This document shows positions 10,413 to 23,369 of a DNA stretch of 64,000 nucleotides, one piece after another. A program made the translations under genes and the position numbers. Source of the stretch: Eopsaltria australis (lineage: Eukaryota; Chordata; Aves; Passeriformes; Petroicidae); NCBI GenBank assembly GCA_034509425.1, contig JAVTVJ010011239.1:1-64000 (forward strand), read 5' to 3'. The notes under the pieces were generated by a model. The model was not told the DNA's origin. It saw only the letters and a list, made by a program, of their open reading frames with translations, and did not search any database. The first letter of the stretch is position 1, and each line of letters opens with the position of its first letter.

Positions 10413-11398
10413 TGTCCCGGTTTGAAGGACAGGTGTCTGTTAAGGAAGGCAGGAGCCTCCCTTGGAATGGGAAACTGTAACCTCTCTCCCTCCGAACTAT
10501 TATAAATTTGAAATTAAGAGGCTCTCAGGCGAAGATATGGGAATAGGAATAACAGTTCTTTACTAATATCTAAAAAAAAGATGACAAATAACAACAACTA
10601 TAACATTAACCAACAAACAGAACCAGAAACCCAGTGGCAGCCTGCTCGGCTTCAGGCACCTTTCCCTTTGGTGCAGTTCCAGTCACAGCCTGCAGGGGCG
10701 CTCTGGGTGTGGTGATTCCCCGGTGGCTGCAGGGGTGCTCTGGGTGTGATGATTCCCCGGTGGCTGCAAGAGCGCTCTGGGTGTGATGATTCCCCGGTGG
10801 CTGCAGGGGGCGCTCTGGCGTGAGCTCAGGTAGCACACGGCAAATGGCGGCTGCCTGAGGCAGGGAAGGATGGAGGAGAGCCTTTGTTCCACAGACCCTC
10901 GGGGGCAGCTGGTGTCTAAGCCGCAGCAGGATCCCCGGACACAGGGAGCTGGGACGGCAAGAGGTCTCGACGTGCAGGGAGGAAACCCCACCACAATGTA
11001 GCGAGGAAACTCGGAGCGGCGAGGAGGAGCGGGGGGAGAGACAGGCTGGTGGCAGGCAGCTCCCGATGGGCAGAGAGGAAAAAAACTCACAGCAGACAGA
11101 CCGGCAGCTCCGCGCTGGCTTCTCAGGGGGCCGTGGGTTCACCAGACAGCAGCTCCGACCGTCCAGCTCTGAGGGTCCCGAGCAAGAGAGCGTGACCTCC
11201 CCCCTGCCTTTCTTTTTCAGTCTCTCCAAATCTCACGTTGTCAAACCCTGCTTCTATGAGGGGCAATTCTACCCCACCCTGCCAAGGAGAAAGGCTCTAG
11301 CCTTGTGCTTTGTTTCTCTTAAGTACCCAGTCATTTGTGTCTTAGCAACCCATGGGAGAAAAATTCCTGAGGAAAAGAACTAAATCCAACCTGCAACA
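10413..11398 (-). mobile_element. solo LTR, ERVL-type, same family as P3-P5
   Basis: 986-bp LTR in minus orientation, beginning (plus) TGTCCCGGTTTG and ending ACCTGCAACA, homologous along its length to the LTRs of P3, P4 and P5. It is flanked by a perfect 5-bp duplication CAGAA (10408-10412 and 11399-11403), so it is a complete solo LTR left by LTR-LTR recombination. It carries three copies of the roughly 37-bp repeat GCGCTCTGGGTG...GGTGGCTGCA (about 10690-10812), more than any LTR of P3-P5. Frames of 100-200 codons inside it are not genes. Confidence 0.93.
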
Positions 11399-11403
11399 CA
11401 GAA

Positions 11404-14400
11404 ATATATCAACAGTGGCACTTAGGCAGCCTGGAGGATCTGCTCTTCTTGCCTCCAGCTTTCCAGGATACAGGTTTTTCAGGAGGGTACACACAGGTGA
11501 CACAGAGGATGAACTTCACAATGAACTGTCACAACTTGGAGTAGTTATGATAGATCCCATCTACAAAAGTGCTCCAAACGTGGCCTTATGTGTAAGCAAC
11601 TGCTGCATCAAATTAATGACTCTCTTCCCCAACATCTAACCATTTAAAGCTGTGACAGGCACCTATTTAAATGCACTTGCTAAAACCATTGCCTCTACTT
11701 AGCTCCCCCATCAGAGTAATGCCCAGTGGTACCTCTTCTCTTCTGCATGGTTTGTGGTGCTCAGTGCAGCTCCGTGCCCCTGGAAAACCAACAGCAGCTG
11801 CGCAAGTGGAATATAGACTCAAAGATGCTACAGGCAATTTCTGAATCACAGAGGATCAATATTAATTACATTTCATCGCTTTGACACTGTACTGGAGGAA
11901 AAGAAAAGCTAAAAATAACTTCATTTTCTCTGTTAATCCTCTTCCTCCTTTGCAGTTTTTTCATTCCATTTCTCTTCCTTAAACTCCAGTTGCATACACA
12001 GGACTAGCTCAGAGGCATCCAAACCATGTTAGAAAAATTTGCTTTATGTGGCTGTCAAAAGTCTTTGATCCTTGACTAATCTGAGTGGGAGTTGAGCTCC
12101 CCATATCCTGGAGCAGAGCAAAGACACCCAGGAACTGCCTAATTACCAGCTGTATATCTGAACTGTCAGGTTTTTCCATGCTCTTCCATCTCTCTCCCCT
12201 CTGACAAGCTTCTTTTTCATGCATCCTTTCTTACATTAATTTGAAGAGATGCTTTTTCCTTTTGTCCTTTCAATATTTTTCCTTCTTTATTTCTTCAGCT
12301 TGACCTTCTTTCTCTCATTCAAGATGATTTTTATTAAACACACAAGGTCATTCACTGCAAATTGCAGAAATCTAATGTACAGCACCAGAAGTCTTTCACC
12401 ATTTCTCTGAGGTTTCTCATGCTTTCAGTCTGAAGAACTGCTTCCAAAGCCATAAAGATATGCTTTGGATGTTAACTCTTGATTTTTTTCATTTCTTCTG
12501 AACTCTTCTTCATACACAGTTCCTTTATCCTGTGCACCCCCAATTTAATCTTTAAAAATAGCTTCTTTTTGAGCTCTCACACCTTTTAAGGATGTGAGCT
12601 GCATTTTAAGTTAGCACTTTCCACCTTCCAGTTTCTAAATCATAATTTGCCATGATGATCACTACTTCTTTACACAGTATTTTCAGAGACACAGTCTAGC
12701 ATTTTCAATACTCTTGCACAAGAAGTCATTTTCTTTAACACTATTACTCATACTCTGTTTTCTAGGTCTTCATCTCCCTTTTCACTGATCGGTTCCTTAT
12801 TCTTCCTTTGTGGTTCCATGTAATCATCATTTGCACTCTGTACAGCTGCTGGCTTCTTTTCCCCCAGCTATTTCATTTCTGCTGGAGGCAGCTATTTCTG
12901 CTGCATCTCTCCCTGAAAGTACCCCTCCTTCTACATTAAAAGTGGCAGTCTCTTTTAGTGACTTAATTAAACTGGAATATTTCTGCCAACAGCACTTATG
13001 GTTTCTGCAAGAAGACATCTTGCATTGCATGCTTGCTAGAAAAGCTTCATTAAAACTAAGAGAAAACTAAACCTCAGGTCTGACTCTTCGCCCTGTTTCC
13101 GCAACATGAATTGCAGTTGAGGTATTCCCAGTTTGTGTGAGGAAAAGAGAGGAGGATATGGGCCTCGATGTGCCCGTAGAGCCTGTAGATCACCTGCACA
13201 CATATTGGGACATAGTTTTTGAGTACTGTAGTTGTAAGTAGTATGAATTTCCAAATAATTGAGAAAACTGTAGATCCCTGCTCCCCTCCCTCCTCTTTCC
13301 TATTAGTACTCATTAACAATTGCATCCAGTCATGAGTACAGGAGTGGCTTTCCAGTCCTTCCACTAACATGGTGGCCACACTCATGTGTTTGATTCAGCA
13401 ATCAGGAGTCCCTGTTTGTGTCAGAAATATTTCCCTGCTTTTGCAGAACAGCTCTTTTGCCCCGGATGAATTTTGGTTCTTCATCAGTTTTCACTTTGTT
13501 TTAAAGGAGACAAATCTATTCTGATGAAAGGCAACATCTTGGATGGTGTGGTATGACTTGACAGAAGCAAATCAGTTTGCAGTCAGATTGGGACTGTGTA
13601 GCTGCAGGGATTTTTGTAGTCAGCAAGGTGAGTACACTAAATTTAATGAAAGTTGGGAATAGCTATCTAACATTAAATTGGCTACGATGTGATGAAGCAA
13701 GGGAAGTCGTGGGCTACAGCTGTAGAACAGATTAAGATACTGTCATGCCCCTCTCATCGTGAGCTGGCATAACTGTGTGCTGCTACTGTCATCACTATTT
13801 GCCTCCCACGTCAATAGGTTTAATTCTGTGTCTCACAGCAAAGCTGATTTCTAGAACGCTAGTTCATGCGCTTATGAGTGTTCACATAAGCATATAAGTA
13901 CCTTCATGAACGTTATCACAACTTGAGATCCAATAAAGTTTAAAGCATGTACAAGATTAGGAACTACAGCACTTGAAAATAATAGACATCTTCTGAATTA
14001 GGGCCAGAGTCCAGAAATACATTTGGTGTAACAATGTAGCAAGGTGTAAGTTCAATGAGTAGGTCTTTGGCTATCACCCCTCAAAATGTTATGAAAGTAC
14101 CAGGTAAGCTGGCACTTGAGGTATCTAAATGCAAAGCCTTTAAAAACATGTAGAACTGCTTTTTTCCCAAATTATTCTAGCTCTTGTTTTCCATATTACA
14201 TTTTAGCTCCATAGTTGTTTATTTAAGCTTTCAATTTCTATTACAGAAAAACATGGTGTATTTTAAATTAGTGTACAAAACAGCAGACATCTACAAGGAG
14301 TATGCAAAATGCAAATCACAATGTTCAATACCAATAGTTCAAGGAAGAAACTTAAACCAAAGTTAATTTTAAGGCTGCATCTTTCTCTTACATGTTTCTT

Positions 14401-14598
14401 AAAACTGAGTTAGTTCTTCACTCTGCTAAAAATAACTGATGACATGGCAAGTCTCCATATTTAGTGATTTATATTTCAGAATATTCTCCAGATAGCAACC
14501 TTGGCCTGGCTGTGAGCCAGACAAATCTCTTTGTTTCCTTTCTTTCATTCAGCCTTTTAAAAATGCTTTGATTTTAAGTTTTTAGCCTAGAGCTGTAA
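11404..14598. other. non-coding region, no gene seen
   Basis: No credible reading frame, RNA gene or recognisable repeat; pyrimidine-rich around 12230-12800. Confidence 0.5.
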
Positions 14599-14603
14599 AA
14601 AGG

Positions 14604-16331
14604 TGTTACGGTTTAAAGGTTTGGGGATTAAAATTAGGCATGAAGATTAATTTTTGTAGTTTAGATTATTTGATTTTGTTGTGAGATAAGGATTAATAGT
14701 AGGCAAAAGCAGGCTTATACTTTAAGGAATACAAAAAGGAATTTTATTAACAGACTTAAAACAGGAATAATAATCAGGCATTAACACCAAACCTCTTAGA
14801 ACACTTTTTTCCCCTCCCCACCTTTCTTATTTTCTTTCTTGCTGACTATACAGAAGGTAACACTTCAACTTATAGTTAATCCACTACTTCTGGAACAAAA
14901 CAGTTTTCTTAATTTATGTAGAGAGAGAAGCTTTCTTTTGTTTTATTATGTTGACTCCCATAGGAAACACAGTTTCTATGGTTATTAGCTTTCTAGTAAG
15001 CAATTCTCTTCTTAAAGGGAGGCATTTGCTTTTCCAGACCCCTTCCCATTTCAGTAGCTTTCCCAAGGCCACACCAATGGACATATGATGGTCATTGAGG
15101 TGTTCTTTTTAGAACAAATGTTTTTATTACAGTGACAATGACATCCCCTTACTTTATCATCAGCAACACAAGTCTTCTTCTACTGTTTTCCTGGGGCGAG
15201 GAAAGAAAAATCTTAATACACAAAAGTCTCAGTCTACTGCTTATAACTTAGAACATTACATTCTTTTTCTCACCTCTTTTAGACCATTATTCATATATTA
15301 CAGGGTGTATTACAGTTAACTTTATTAACATGCTTTTACAAAAGAACCTTCAGCATTTAAAGCACTCTTCATCTCTTCCTTCTTTGAAAAATAAACTTAG
15401 TTATAGTCATTAATTTAAAGTCTCTATGTTGTACCTTTTGTAGGTGCCTTTATTTTTATACTCTTTCTGTGTGAGAAGGAGAAATGAATGTTCTCAAAGT
15501 CTCATTCTGATGTTAGAAAGAAACAGTTAATTCGTCCTTTGGCTGGGTGTTCGTCACGTGGCTTTCGCCCGCGTGGTTTGAGTGTTGTTAAGTCCGTGCC
15601 TGAACTGAAAGAAAAGAACCCGTCTATGCCGGCTCTCATCTAAGCCGCGTTTGAATCGGAGGGGTCCGGCGGGACCGCGTCTGTGCTGCAGGGGGGCTGG
15701 TTCAAGCCCCCTTCCATGTCAGAGTGTGCGTGGGGGCCGCCCGGCAGGAGCTGTATCCGAGCTGCGGGAGAGGCTCAATTTAAGTCTTTTCTCCCGCGCA
15801 GAGTTGCAAGGAGTAAACGGAGCCACACCCGAGCTGCAGGAGGGGCTCAGTCTGAGCTCCCTCTGTCTTCCTCCTGTGCTGAGTTTGCTGCGGGGCTAAT
15901 CGGGCAGGACGCTCCCAAGGTCCATGGGGCCAGACCCCAAACCCTCTTCCCACTGGGCCGTGCCGCGGAGAGGGGAGGAAACTGGCCTGGTCCAGGCTAG
16001 GCAAACAGAGCTGGCGAAGTTCTTAACCCAAGGACAGCAAGATGAAGCAGCTTGAGTTTTCTCTCTCTCTCTCCCCCCCCTCCCCCCCACACCATGTGGG
16101 CCAGCAGCCCCCAGACCATGTGGTCTGGGAGAGACCTTACCCAGTTGGTGCGGAGGGGAGGAGAGCAGCGTCTTTCCTCTGCGAACTGGAAGCCTCAAAG
16201 AGAGCTTCTTCAGGTGCTTTCCTGGTTTTATGAGTTTTTTTAGGTAGGCGGAGTTTATGCTGGCTACCTCATTTCTGACTCCACCTCCTCTTTCTACACC
16301 GGGAATTTTTAACAGCAATTACCCCATGACA
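14604..16331 (-). mobile_element. old solo LTR, 1.7 kb (family of 34575-36147)
   Basis: Minus-oriented LTR with plus-strand ends TGTTACGG and CCATGACA. Its left part (TTGTGAGATAAGGATTAATAG, a GGCAAAAGCAGGC segment, TTTTATTAA) is a diverged copy of the LTR nested in P3 pol and in P7 env. The flanks AAAGG (14599-14603) and AAAGA (16332-16336) fit a 5-bp target duplication with one later change. The divergence makes it the oldest of the three copies. A CpG-rich part with a repeated GAGCTGC(G/A)GGAG motif lies at about 15540-15900. Confidence 0.75.
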
Positions 16332-16336
16332 AAAGA

Positions 16337-17429
16337 CAACTTGAGACAATAGAGATCTCAGGATATGATACAATTCATAAGAGACATACCAAATTTTAAA
16401 AGCACTTTCAGTCTGGAGCTTTAACAGCTTCAATTAAAAACTGTGTTTGAGCCCAAATAAATGGATCATCCTCAAAGACAATTGTACTCTAAAGCTGGAA
16501 AAGGAACTTTTTCTAGAGCATATGCCAAGCTGTATTTTCTTTCTCAGTTCAGAGGTTAAGGGCAGCTCTGGTAGAAGATCGATGGGAGCAGAGGAATGCT
16601 ACCTCACAGAAAGGTGATACTAATCAACCAATTGCCAGTACCTTGCCTCTGAAGGACAGGGACTGACTGTGTTCTCTAAATTCGAATGATTTCACTGGAT
16701 TCAGAAGAAACTAGAAACTTTTTTCTTCCACAGATGAATTTTCTAATTGCAGAATTTACCAGCACTGTCCCAAATTGCCCTGTGGGCCATTCAGAATAGG
16801 CTCCTGTGTCACAAGTTGTTGACCATTGGCCTTTGATATTTTATTGTGTGCATAATCAATATGACAGAATTTAGCATTATCTCTTGATTTCAAATGCCAA
16901 ACACTGTGAAGCATAGTGAGGGAGGGTTTATCCCTTTTTTGATTCTGTTGTATGTGCTACATGTCCCTTTCACCCCTAGCAGCAGTGAAAACAAAGTCAA
17001 ACTTGCACAAATACCAATTCAGCGCTGAGCAACAGGCTGCATCCTATGTCCAGGCTTTCATTGGTCTCCAGCAACAGGGACTTATAATGACTGCTGATGA
17101 ATCTTTACTGGAGAGTGAAGGGAAAAAAGCAAAACAAGACAAGCTGCTAAAAGGATGATCATTATCTGTTCTCCAGAGCTTCTTCTTGGGCACTGATTAC
17201 CCTTTTCACAATGCTTGCACCAGGAGCCATGGCCAACATGCAGCATACTTGTGATGAACTTTAATAATGACACAGTGCAGCTGAGGAGGAGTTAGGCCTC
17301 AGAATGAATTTTTCCTACACAAGGACATGTCAGGTTGAACTGTATATGCCTCAAGTTAAGTGCCACAAGGGACTTGTCTTTCTTCTGAAATCTTTTATTC
17401 TTTCTCAGAATTACTGTTTGTATTACCAA
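16337..17429. other. non-coding region, no gene seen
   Basis: AT-rich sequence without recognisable genes or repeats up to the telomere-like block. Confidence 0.5.
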
Positions 17430-17946
17430 GGCAAACTTCAAAGATTGCTTTTCCAGCCCCAGTGTTCCTGAAGCTGTAGGCTCTTTGACTTTCTCAACCT
17501 GAACTGTAAACCTAACCCTAACCCCAGCCCTAGTGCCAGCCCCAGCCCTAGCACTAGCCCATACCCAATGCTATGAGTTTTCCCAATCACAAAGATGTAG
17601 GACCAGCAAGGTTGAGGCCTTGCCGGGATTGCCTTGGCATGCCTTTTCCAGCCCTAGTGTTCCTGGAGCTGTAGGCTCTGACTGTCTCAGTCTTAACCCT
17701 AAACCTAAGCCTAACCCTAGCCTTATCCCTAGCCCTAACACAAAACAAAAACTATAGGTTTCCTTGCTGCTCCAACATCTTTCTGATCTGAAAAAGTCAT
17801 AGGATTGATTGTGTAAGGACTAGTACTAGGGCTGGGGTTAGGGTTAGATTTACAGTTAGGGTTGAGAAAGCCAAAGAGTCTACAGCTCCCGGAGCACTTG
17901 GGCTGGAAAAGGCATGCCAAAGCAATCCCAGCAAAGCCCTGTGTAA
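17430..17946. repeat. three units with telomere-like CCCTAA repeats, one inverted
   Basis: Each unit of about 140-190 bp contains a TTTTCCAGCCC(C/T)AGTGTTCC-type part, a GAGCTGTAGGCTCT part and a run of degenerate CCTAACC/CCCTAG repeats. Two units (about 17430-17615 and 17616-17756) read in the CCCTAA direction; the third (about 17757-17946) is inverted and shows TTAGGG on the plus strand. The repeats are interrupted and mixed with CCCTAG and CCAGCC variants, so this is interstitial, not a functional telomere. Confidence 0.75.
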
Positions 17947-20900
17947 GCACAAGAACTGGACCTATGTTTCTTAAGGTCTAAGCAACTGCTGACACCCTTC
18001 CTCTTTCTGACTGATACTGGATGTGTCTGTTTGCTGTGTGAATTTCCTGGAGAAGTGCATGGCTTCTGGTAAAAAAGAGCAAAAGAGCCAGGACTCAAGT
18101 TGTGCTGCAGACTGTTTGCTTAACCTATAGTGATAACTAAGGCTGTAATAATTGCTTTTTCATTATGACTGAGATGTGAGTGGGACAGCTGCTATTTTAA
18201 CAGATCAGCAAACACGTGCAGAGGCATGGAATATTTTACTTCCTGAAGCCACCTGTCCCATACTTTACCAAGTTACCTGCCAAAAAAGAGAAACAGCCAT
18301 GCTTTCACTTGCTCTGTTTTTGTCCAAGATTCATTTGCAATAAAAAAAACCTATTTCATAAAAACAGATTGATCTTTAATTTCCTTTCCTGCTTTGACGG
18401 AAAAATAGGATGGGAGAGAAAGCAATAACCCATCACTTGTCTTCAGTTACTAGTTGCTGTTTCTGAGAATTTAGCAGCCCATGTGAAAAGGCTTTAAATC
18501 ATGGAAAGCTATTTCCTGTGTGTCTTTGCATTACTTCAGAAAATTCACCATAATGACTTCTGGTCACAGCATTTCCTGATTGCAGGATTGCAACTTACTC
18601 CTGTACCAAGAGTGCAAAAATACAGTGTTTGTGGTTGGATTGCCCGGGAAAACTGCACCTGCAGGGAGAGGCACAGGGCATGTGATTGCTTTCCGGAACA
18701 GTAGAACTATTAGCTTTGTGGCAGAGGCCTAGAGCTGGAAAGATTGCGTTCATTGTGTTGGGGGAATTGTTTGACTGCTGAAGCCTGCCATATGTGATTA
18801 CAGTCATTTCATTAAATAAAGCAGGAGAGCTACAACATTTACGATGTAAGCATTCTGATCTGTGGCCTTTTTCTTTAAAGCATCACCTGTCATATTCCTT
18901 AAGCTAAGGGTCATCACCTTAACCAAAAGGTCTAATGAAACTGGTATTTCTGTCTAAGATACACTTTTATCAATTTGTACCTCAGAAGGCAAGTGTGAAC
19001 CTTGGTTAAGCTTTTGTTATTGATGTTATTTTTGTTTGTTTGTTGAACAAATATTGCCTAATTCTTATTAGTACAGGTTGAGTTATGATTACTGCAGATC
19101 TCATGAATGGAAGCAGGTCATTGAGCCCAATTTCAGTATTTTTTTTTCCTCATACCCTCTTAACAATGAACCTTCCAGGCTGTTCACGTATACATACTAT
19201 CCATAGCTTGCACTACAGAGGGGAAATTCCCTGCTAGGCAGATCCTTAGAGCCATACAGCCTGGATCTATCAACAGAATGGTGTAAAGTAGAAGTAAGGG
19301 AAGAAAGAGATCATGCAGAATTGAGTGGGTCAAACCTCTGCATCCTAGGTAAGCTAATGAGAGAGAATGCACAATCAACACAGCAGTGGGGACTGATGCA
19401 AGCCAACACAGCTGCCTCAAGTTTCTTTTTGTCTTCTTCTCTCATATGTGGGACTGTGGGAAATACCTGTAAGGCTTGTTTTGGTCTAAGACACAGGAAA
19501 GCAAGCAAGAAAGAAAGCAAAAAAGGAAGAAAGCAAGAAAGCAAGCAACCAAGGAAGGAAGGAAATGTTCACACTACAGGCAGGTGTGAATATCTAGGAA
19601 AGGAATGTCCGGGAATAATTAGGGTGTTTCCCCTCTTAAAGCAGAACTACTGATAACCATGCATGCATGACTATAGAAAGAAATAACTGAAAATAGGTAC
19701 TCTTGAAGGAGAATACAGCCTTCTCATCTTTAATTTTTAACAAAAATATATGTTTTCTGGTCTGAACAAGTTTTCACATAGCTGTGAAGATCTGAGCTCT
19801 GGTGTAAAGTTTTGTAGTGAAGTTTGAGGTACTATGAGTCACTGGACAGTGAGATTGAGGTAGGGGACTGTGCCTTCACAGAGAACTTTTTGTGCTGTTT
19901 CATGTCTATATGTCATGATTTAGCTTTTCCTTCTCTTTGCCATTTGGTCTTTTGCTGGTGTGATTTGCAATAGGAACATCACAGTACTGGGAAGGAATCT
20001 CACAGGTCAAGTCCAGGCTCCCACTGTCATCAAATATTGTTAGAACAATCATAATTCTTGCCACACTTTGCAGTATGAATGACTTGATGGTGTCCAGTCT
20101 TAACAAATGGTTATTATTTGTGGAGCGAGAGTCCTGCCAGTTTGAAAGGAGTCTGGAATCCTCAGCTGGTAATGAGGGAAAAGGAGAAACCAGATGAATT
20201 GAACTAAAAGACCTAAATGTGATGACATTGCAGCTATTGCGGTGTGAGAAAACCACTTATCTAGGAGGCAAAATAGTTTCAAAAGGCTGGATGCTTGCAA
20301 AAAATCTACTGCTCCACCTGCATAAGGAGTGTGGGAGGTTCTAATAGTTAATGACATAATTCATTGATTTTCTGAGACTAAAGGAGCTTCTCTATAGCTA
20401 GCAATTTCTGTAAGTCAGCACACAAAATAGTGCTGAGATTGAATGACTTCGCAGGATCACCTGTCCACAAAACCACCAGTGATTGCAAAGCTCTTCTGCT
20501 GCCATAGCAGAATCAAATAGAAAGTACCTTTCCAGTACATCTTTCCAGTATGCAGCTAGATTAAGAATTTGATGGTGTTAGCATAAGGAAACACATAATC
20601 ACAGAATGATTATATGGGTGCTTTAATAAAAGGGCCCTGGGAGCAGGGGTCTTCGGACCCAGATCAAGCTCTGCCATGGGTTTGAAAATGAACACATTTT
20701 ATACTATATCCAGCTTACAATCATCAGTTAATCATTAATTCAACACCACTCTATCGGATACATTGTTTTCATTCAAGCATAAGTTTCAGCCCCCCTTTCT
20801 TACTACCCCCTTACATTTCCCAGGATTGTTGCAAGTGAATTTTTATTCTTACTCATATTTCCTACGCAATTGTTTCATTAATCTTGTCGTAAGTAATCGT

Positions 20901-21391
20901 CACTGAAAAGCACACAGGTGCGGTTCTCGTGACTACCCTTCTAACAAAACAATACCTAAGGCCTACAAGGCTTATTGATCCCACAGCCTAAAACTACCAC
21001 CAACCCCAAAATCATTTTGACCCCTGTGCTATCAATGGGACATCACAAGTTTAGCAATTCATCACACCAAAGCAAGGGGCAGAAACTGCAGCAGGAATAA
21101 CATGGGCTCTTTTGAATGGCACAGATGGTACAGAACCAGACTCTGAGCACCATGTTGTGTCTTGGGGGAGATACCAACAATATTCACAGGCACTGGGATC
21201 TCACTGGGTTCAAAACCCAGCAGCCTCTACTTGTATAAAGACAAAACACTACCATTTGTTACGAATGGATGTGGGAGTTAAATATCAGTCCTTGCCTCCT
21301 GCCCAGGCCTTGGCAGTAGGTAGTAACCTTGTTGAGGTAACCAGCACCCTGAAACCCACTTTCATGTATAAGTTCTTTTAATGATGACTGA
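17947..21391. other. non-coding region, no gene seen
   Basis: No credible gene. A purine-rich simple repeat lies at 19495-19563. The part from about 20580 to 21100 has a TTTAATAAAAGG segment and pyrimidine-rich blocks that could be another decayed LTR, but no ends or duplication can be defined. Confidence 0.45.
19495..19563. repeat. purine microsatellite (AAGC/AAGG)n
   Basis: Tandem AAGC, AAAG and AAGG units, imperfect, entirely purine-rich apart from isolated C residues. Confidence 0.8.
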
Positions 21392-22010
21392 TTCTGTCTA
21401 TTATGGAATGAAACATTTATTAATAGACGGGGAAACTAACAGATATAAGACTTAAAAGCAAACCAATACTACACAGGAACAAAGCAAAAAAAAAGACTAC
21501 TAGTAGTTTAACATATACAGTGCACGAGAATGGTACCTTTTTCAGTTACAGCTCGCGAAGAAATAGTATAAGCTTAGGATTCAATGTATCTTACCGTCCC
21601 ATTTGTTGGTGCAGCACATCGAGATCCTTTCCCTCAATCCCCGGGGAAGTAACCATGAAGCCTGTGTCCAAACTTCAGGGAGAAGCTTCAAACACTTTTG
21701 GGTGTGAGAGACTTCTGCCCCAGTGTTAACCCATGTATCTTTTATAGTGTAAAACCATGATTCTTAAGTCAGCAATTTTCTTTTATCTCTCCTTCCATCA
21801 GCTCTGCAGACTAAGATGTTAATTCTTATCTGAGGCTTGAGCCCTCTGGCGCCAGAGATAACCCCTGTTGGGCCTTCCTGCCCTTGGGTTATCTCTGTGC
21901 ATCCATTATTTGTGGCACATAGGAAGAGGATGTAATGGGGTAAACGTCCTGCCACACCATTCCACTGAGCTCCTGGTAACATGCTTGTTATCTAAATTGG
22001 AGGAAAAACT
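21392..22010 (-). mobile_element. possible LTR, minus orientation
   Basis: In minus sense a TATA-like CACTATAAAAG (plus CTTTTATAGTG near 21740) is followed about 320 bp later by AATAAA (plus TTTATT near 21414), the spacing and order of an LTR. TG/CA ends can be proposed but I found no matching target duplication, so edges and identity are uncertain. Confidence 0.4.
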
Positions 22011-22976
22011 AGTGTACCACAGGTGCTTGAAATGTTGCTAATCCTCATTTCAAAATATATGTTAGTGTAGGATACATGAACTGAGGCAAGTCCAGACATT
22101 GATTTGGGCCTCAAAAGACATTAATAATTGCTAAGTCATGGTAGAGAGAGCTGGTAAAGCTGTCAGGTAGGAGCAGCTGCATCACACAAAAAACCAAGAT
22201 ACAGATCAGGCAGAAGGAGTAAATGGACACTCTGTAAGGGCATCCATTAAGTTCAGAAGACCAACTGTAAAGGACTTTAATCTTAAAATGCATAACAAAA
22301 ACACTTTCAAATGAAGCTTGATTCAAGGTTTGCTGCATCTATATTTCAAAGCAGAAAAAGTTGTGAAAACCAGTAAAAGAAGGAAAGTTACAGAAAACCT
22401 GGTGCTTCAAAAGCCCATACAGCGAAAAGGATTCTGCAACAGAGCTTTCTAGAAGAATTAGCTATAATTGATACAATATTTGCTAAACCTCTATGTTATG
22501 AAATGGAGGGATAAAGACAGAGAGAAAGAATTGGTTTCAATTGCCATGCTTCTAATCATTCCAAGGTTTTAAAGAAAATATAAGCTCTACCCCTAAGCAA
22601 AAATTGTTGAAACTGATGGACAATGCAGTTGGTTGATGTCTTTCAGAAGGAAACTGGAATATATTGGGACAGATGAAACCTAAAATTATATTTGAAAAAG
22701 AGGCTTCTTACAAACTCCTCTACTGTTCCACACTACTGCAAAAAAGAGGCAGACCACTAAATACAGAGGTCTGACTGGAGTAGGATGAAACCTGTTAGTT
22801 ACTGTGGTAGTAGTAAAAACTGGGCTCACACTCATCTCCGCGATAATTTCAAGAACACCAGTAGCATAGCATAAAAGTCAGCATCTGTAAGCTGCAATTA
22901 AGGACATATTTGCCTTGTTAGCTGGTGATAAGAATTTTCTCAAGATATACTCAGTCTACTTCCACATAAAATGGAG
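22011..22976. other. non-coding flank, no gene seen
   Basis: AT-rich sequence without a credible gene, ending at the target duplication of P2. Confidence 0.5.
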
Positions 22977-22982
22977 ACTGAA

Positions 22983-23349
22983 TGTTGGAGAATATCCTTC
23001 TCCAGCTGCACAGACATAAAGTGGGTGAGCAATCCAGGCCCCTTAGACGAAAGCTAGGCCTCTGCTCAAGGTTATTCTCAAGACAACTGTGGGAAAGAGA
23101 GACATGAAAGCTGAAAACAAGCTGCAGGTGTCCAAAGATTAACTTGGCAGAAGAAACTGTTACTGTTGTTGCCTTCTGATATCAGCTTGGTGTTTTAATT
23201 AGAATAGAGAAAGCTCCTGTGGGAAACTTCTGTGGGGAATAACGTTTTGAGCACGGACAGCACTATAAAGTGTGTGCATTTCCTAACAATAAACGAGCTT
23301 GATTTATGACTCACACTGAGTTGGTATCTTGCTTCTCTCGCCACCGACA
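22983..23349 (+). mobile_element. 5' LTR of P2
   Basis: 367 bp, TGTTGGAG to CACCGACA. TATA box CTATAAAG near 23263 and AATAAA at 23288-23293 are very close together, giving a very short R region as in alpharetroviral LTRs. Confidence 0.93.
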
Positions 23350-23351
23350 AA

Positions 23352-23369
23352 TGGTGACCCCGACATGCA
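23352..23369 (+). promoter_or_regulatory. primer-binding site, Trp-tRNA type (P2)
   Basis: TGGTGACCCCGACATGCA begins two bases after the LTR. The first thirteen bases fit the Trp-tRNA site used by avian alpharetroviruses. Confidence 0.75.

Noticed and set aside
10690..10815. CRISPR-like direct repeats
   Set aside because: The 37-bp units are contiguous without spacers and lie inside an LTR; this is a minisatellite in a vertebrate genome.
10606..11229. 207-codon frame in the solo LTR, and similar frames in the LTRs at 28755-29235, 36591-37135, 42837-43381 and 49057-49758
   Set aside because: They lie within LTRs, differ in frame and length between copies and are driven by the 37-bp repeat; no sign of coding conservation.
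12810..13385. Small frames of 67-103 codons in the left non-coding part
   Set aside because: Lengths expected by chance in AT-balanced DNA, overlapping on both strands, no domain or splice context that I could support.
17533..17950. Short frames in the telomere-like block
   Set aside because: Translations of simple repeats (NPNPSPS type); not proteins.
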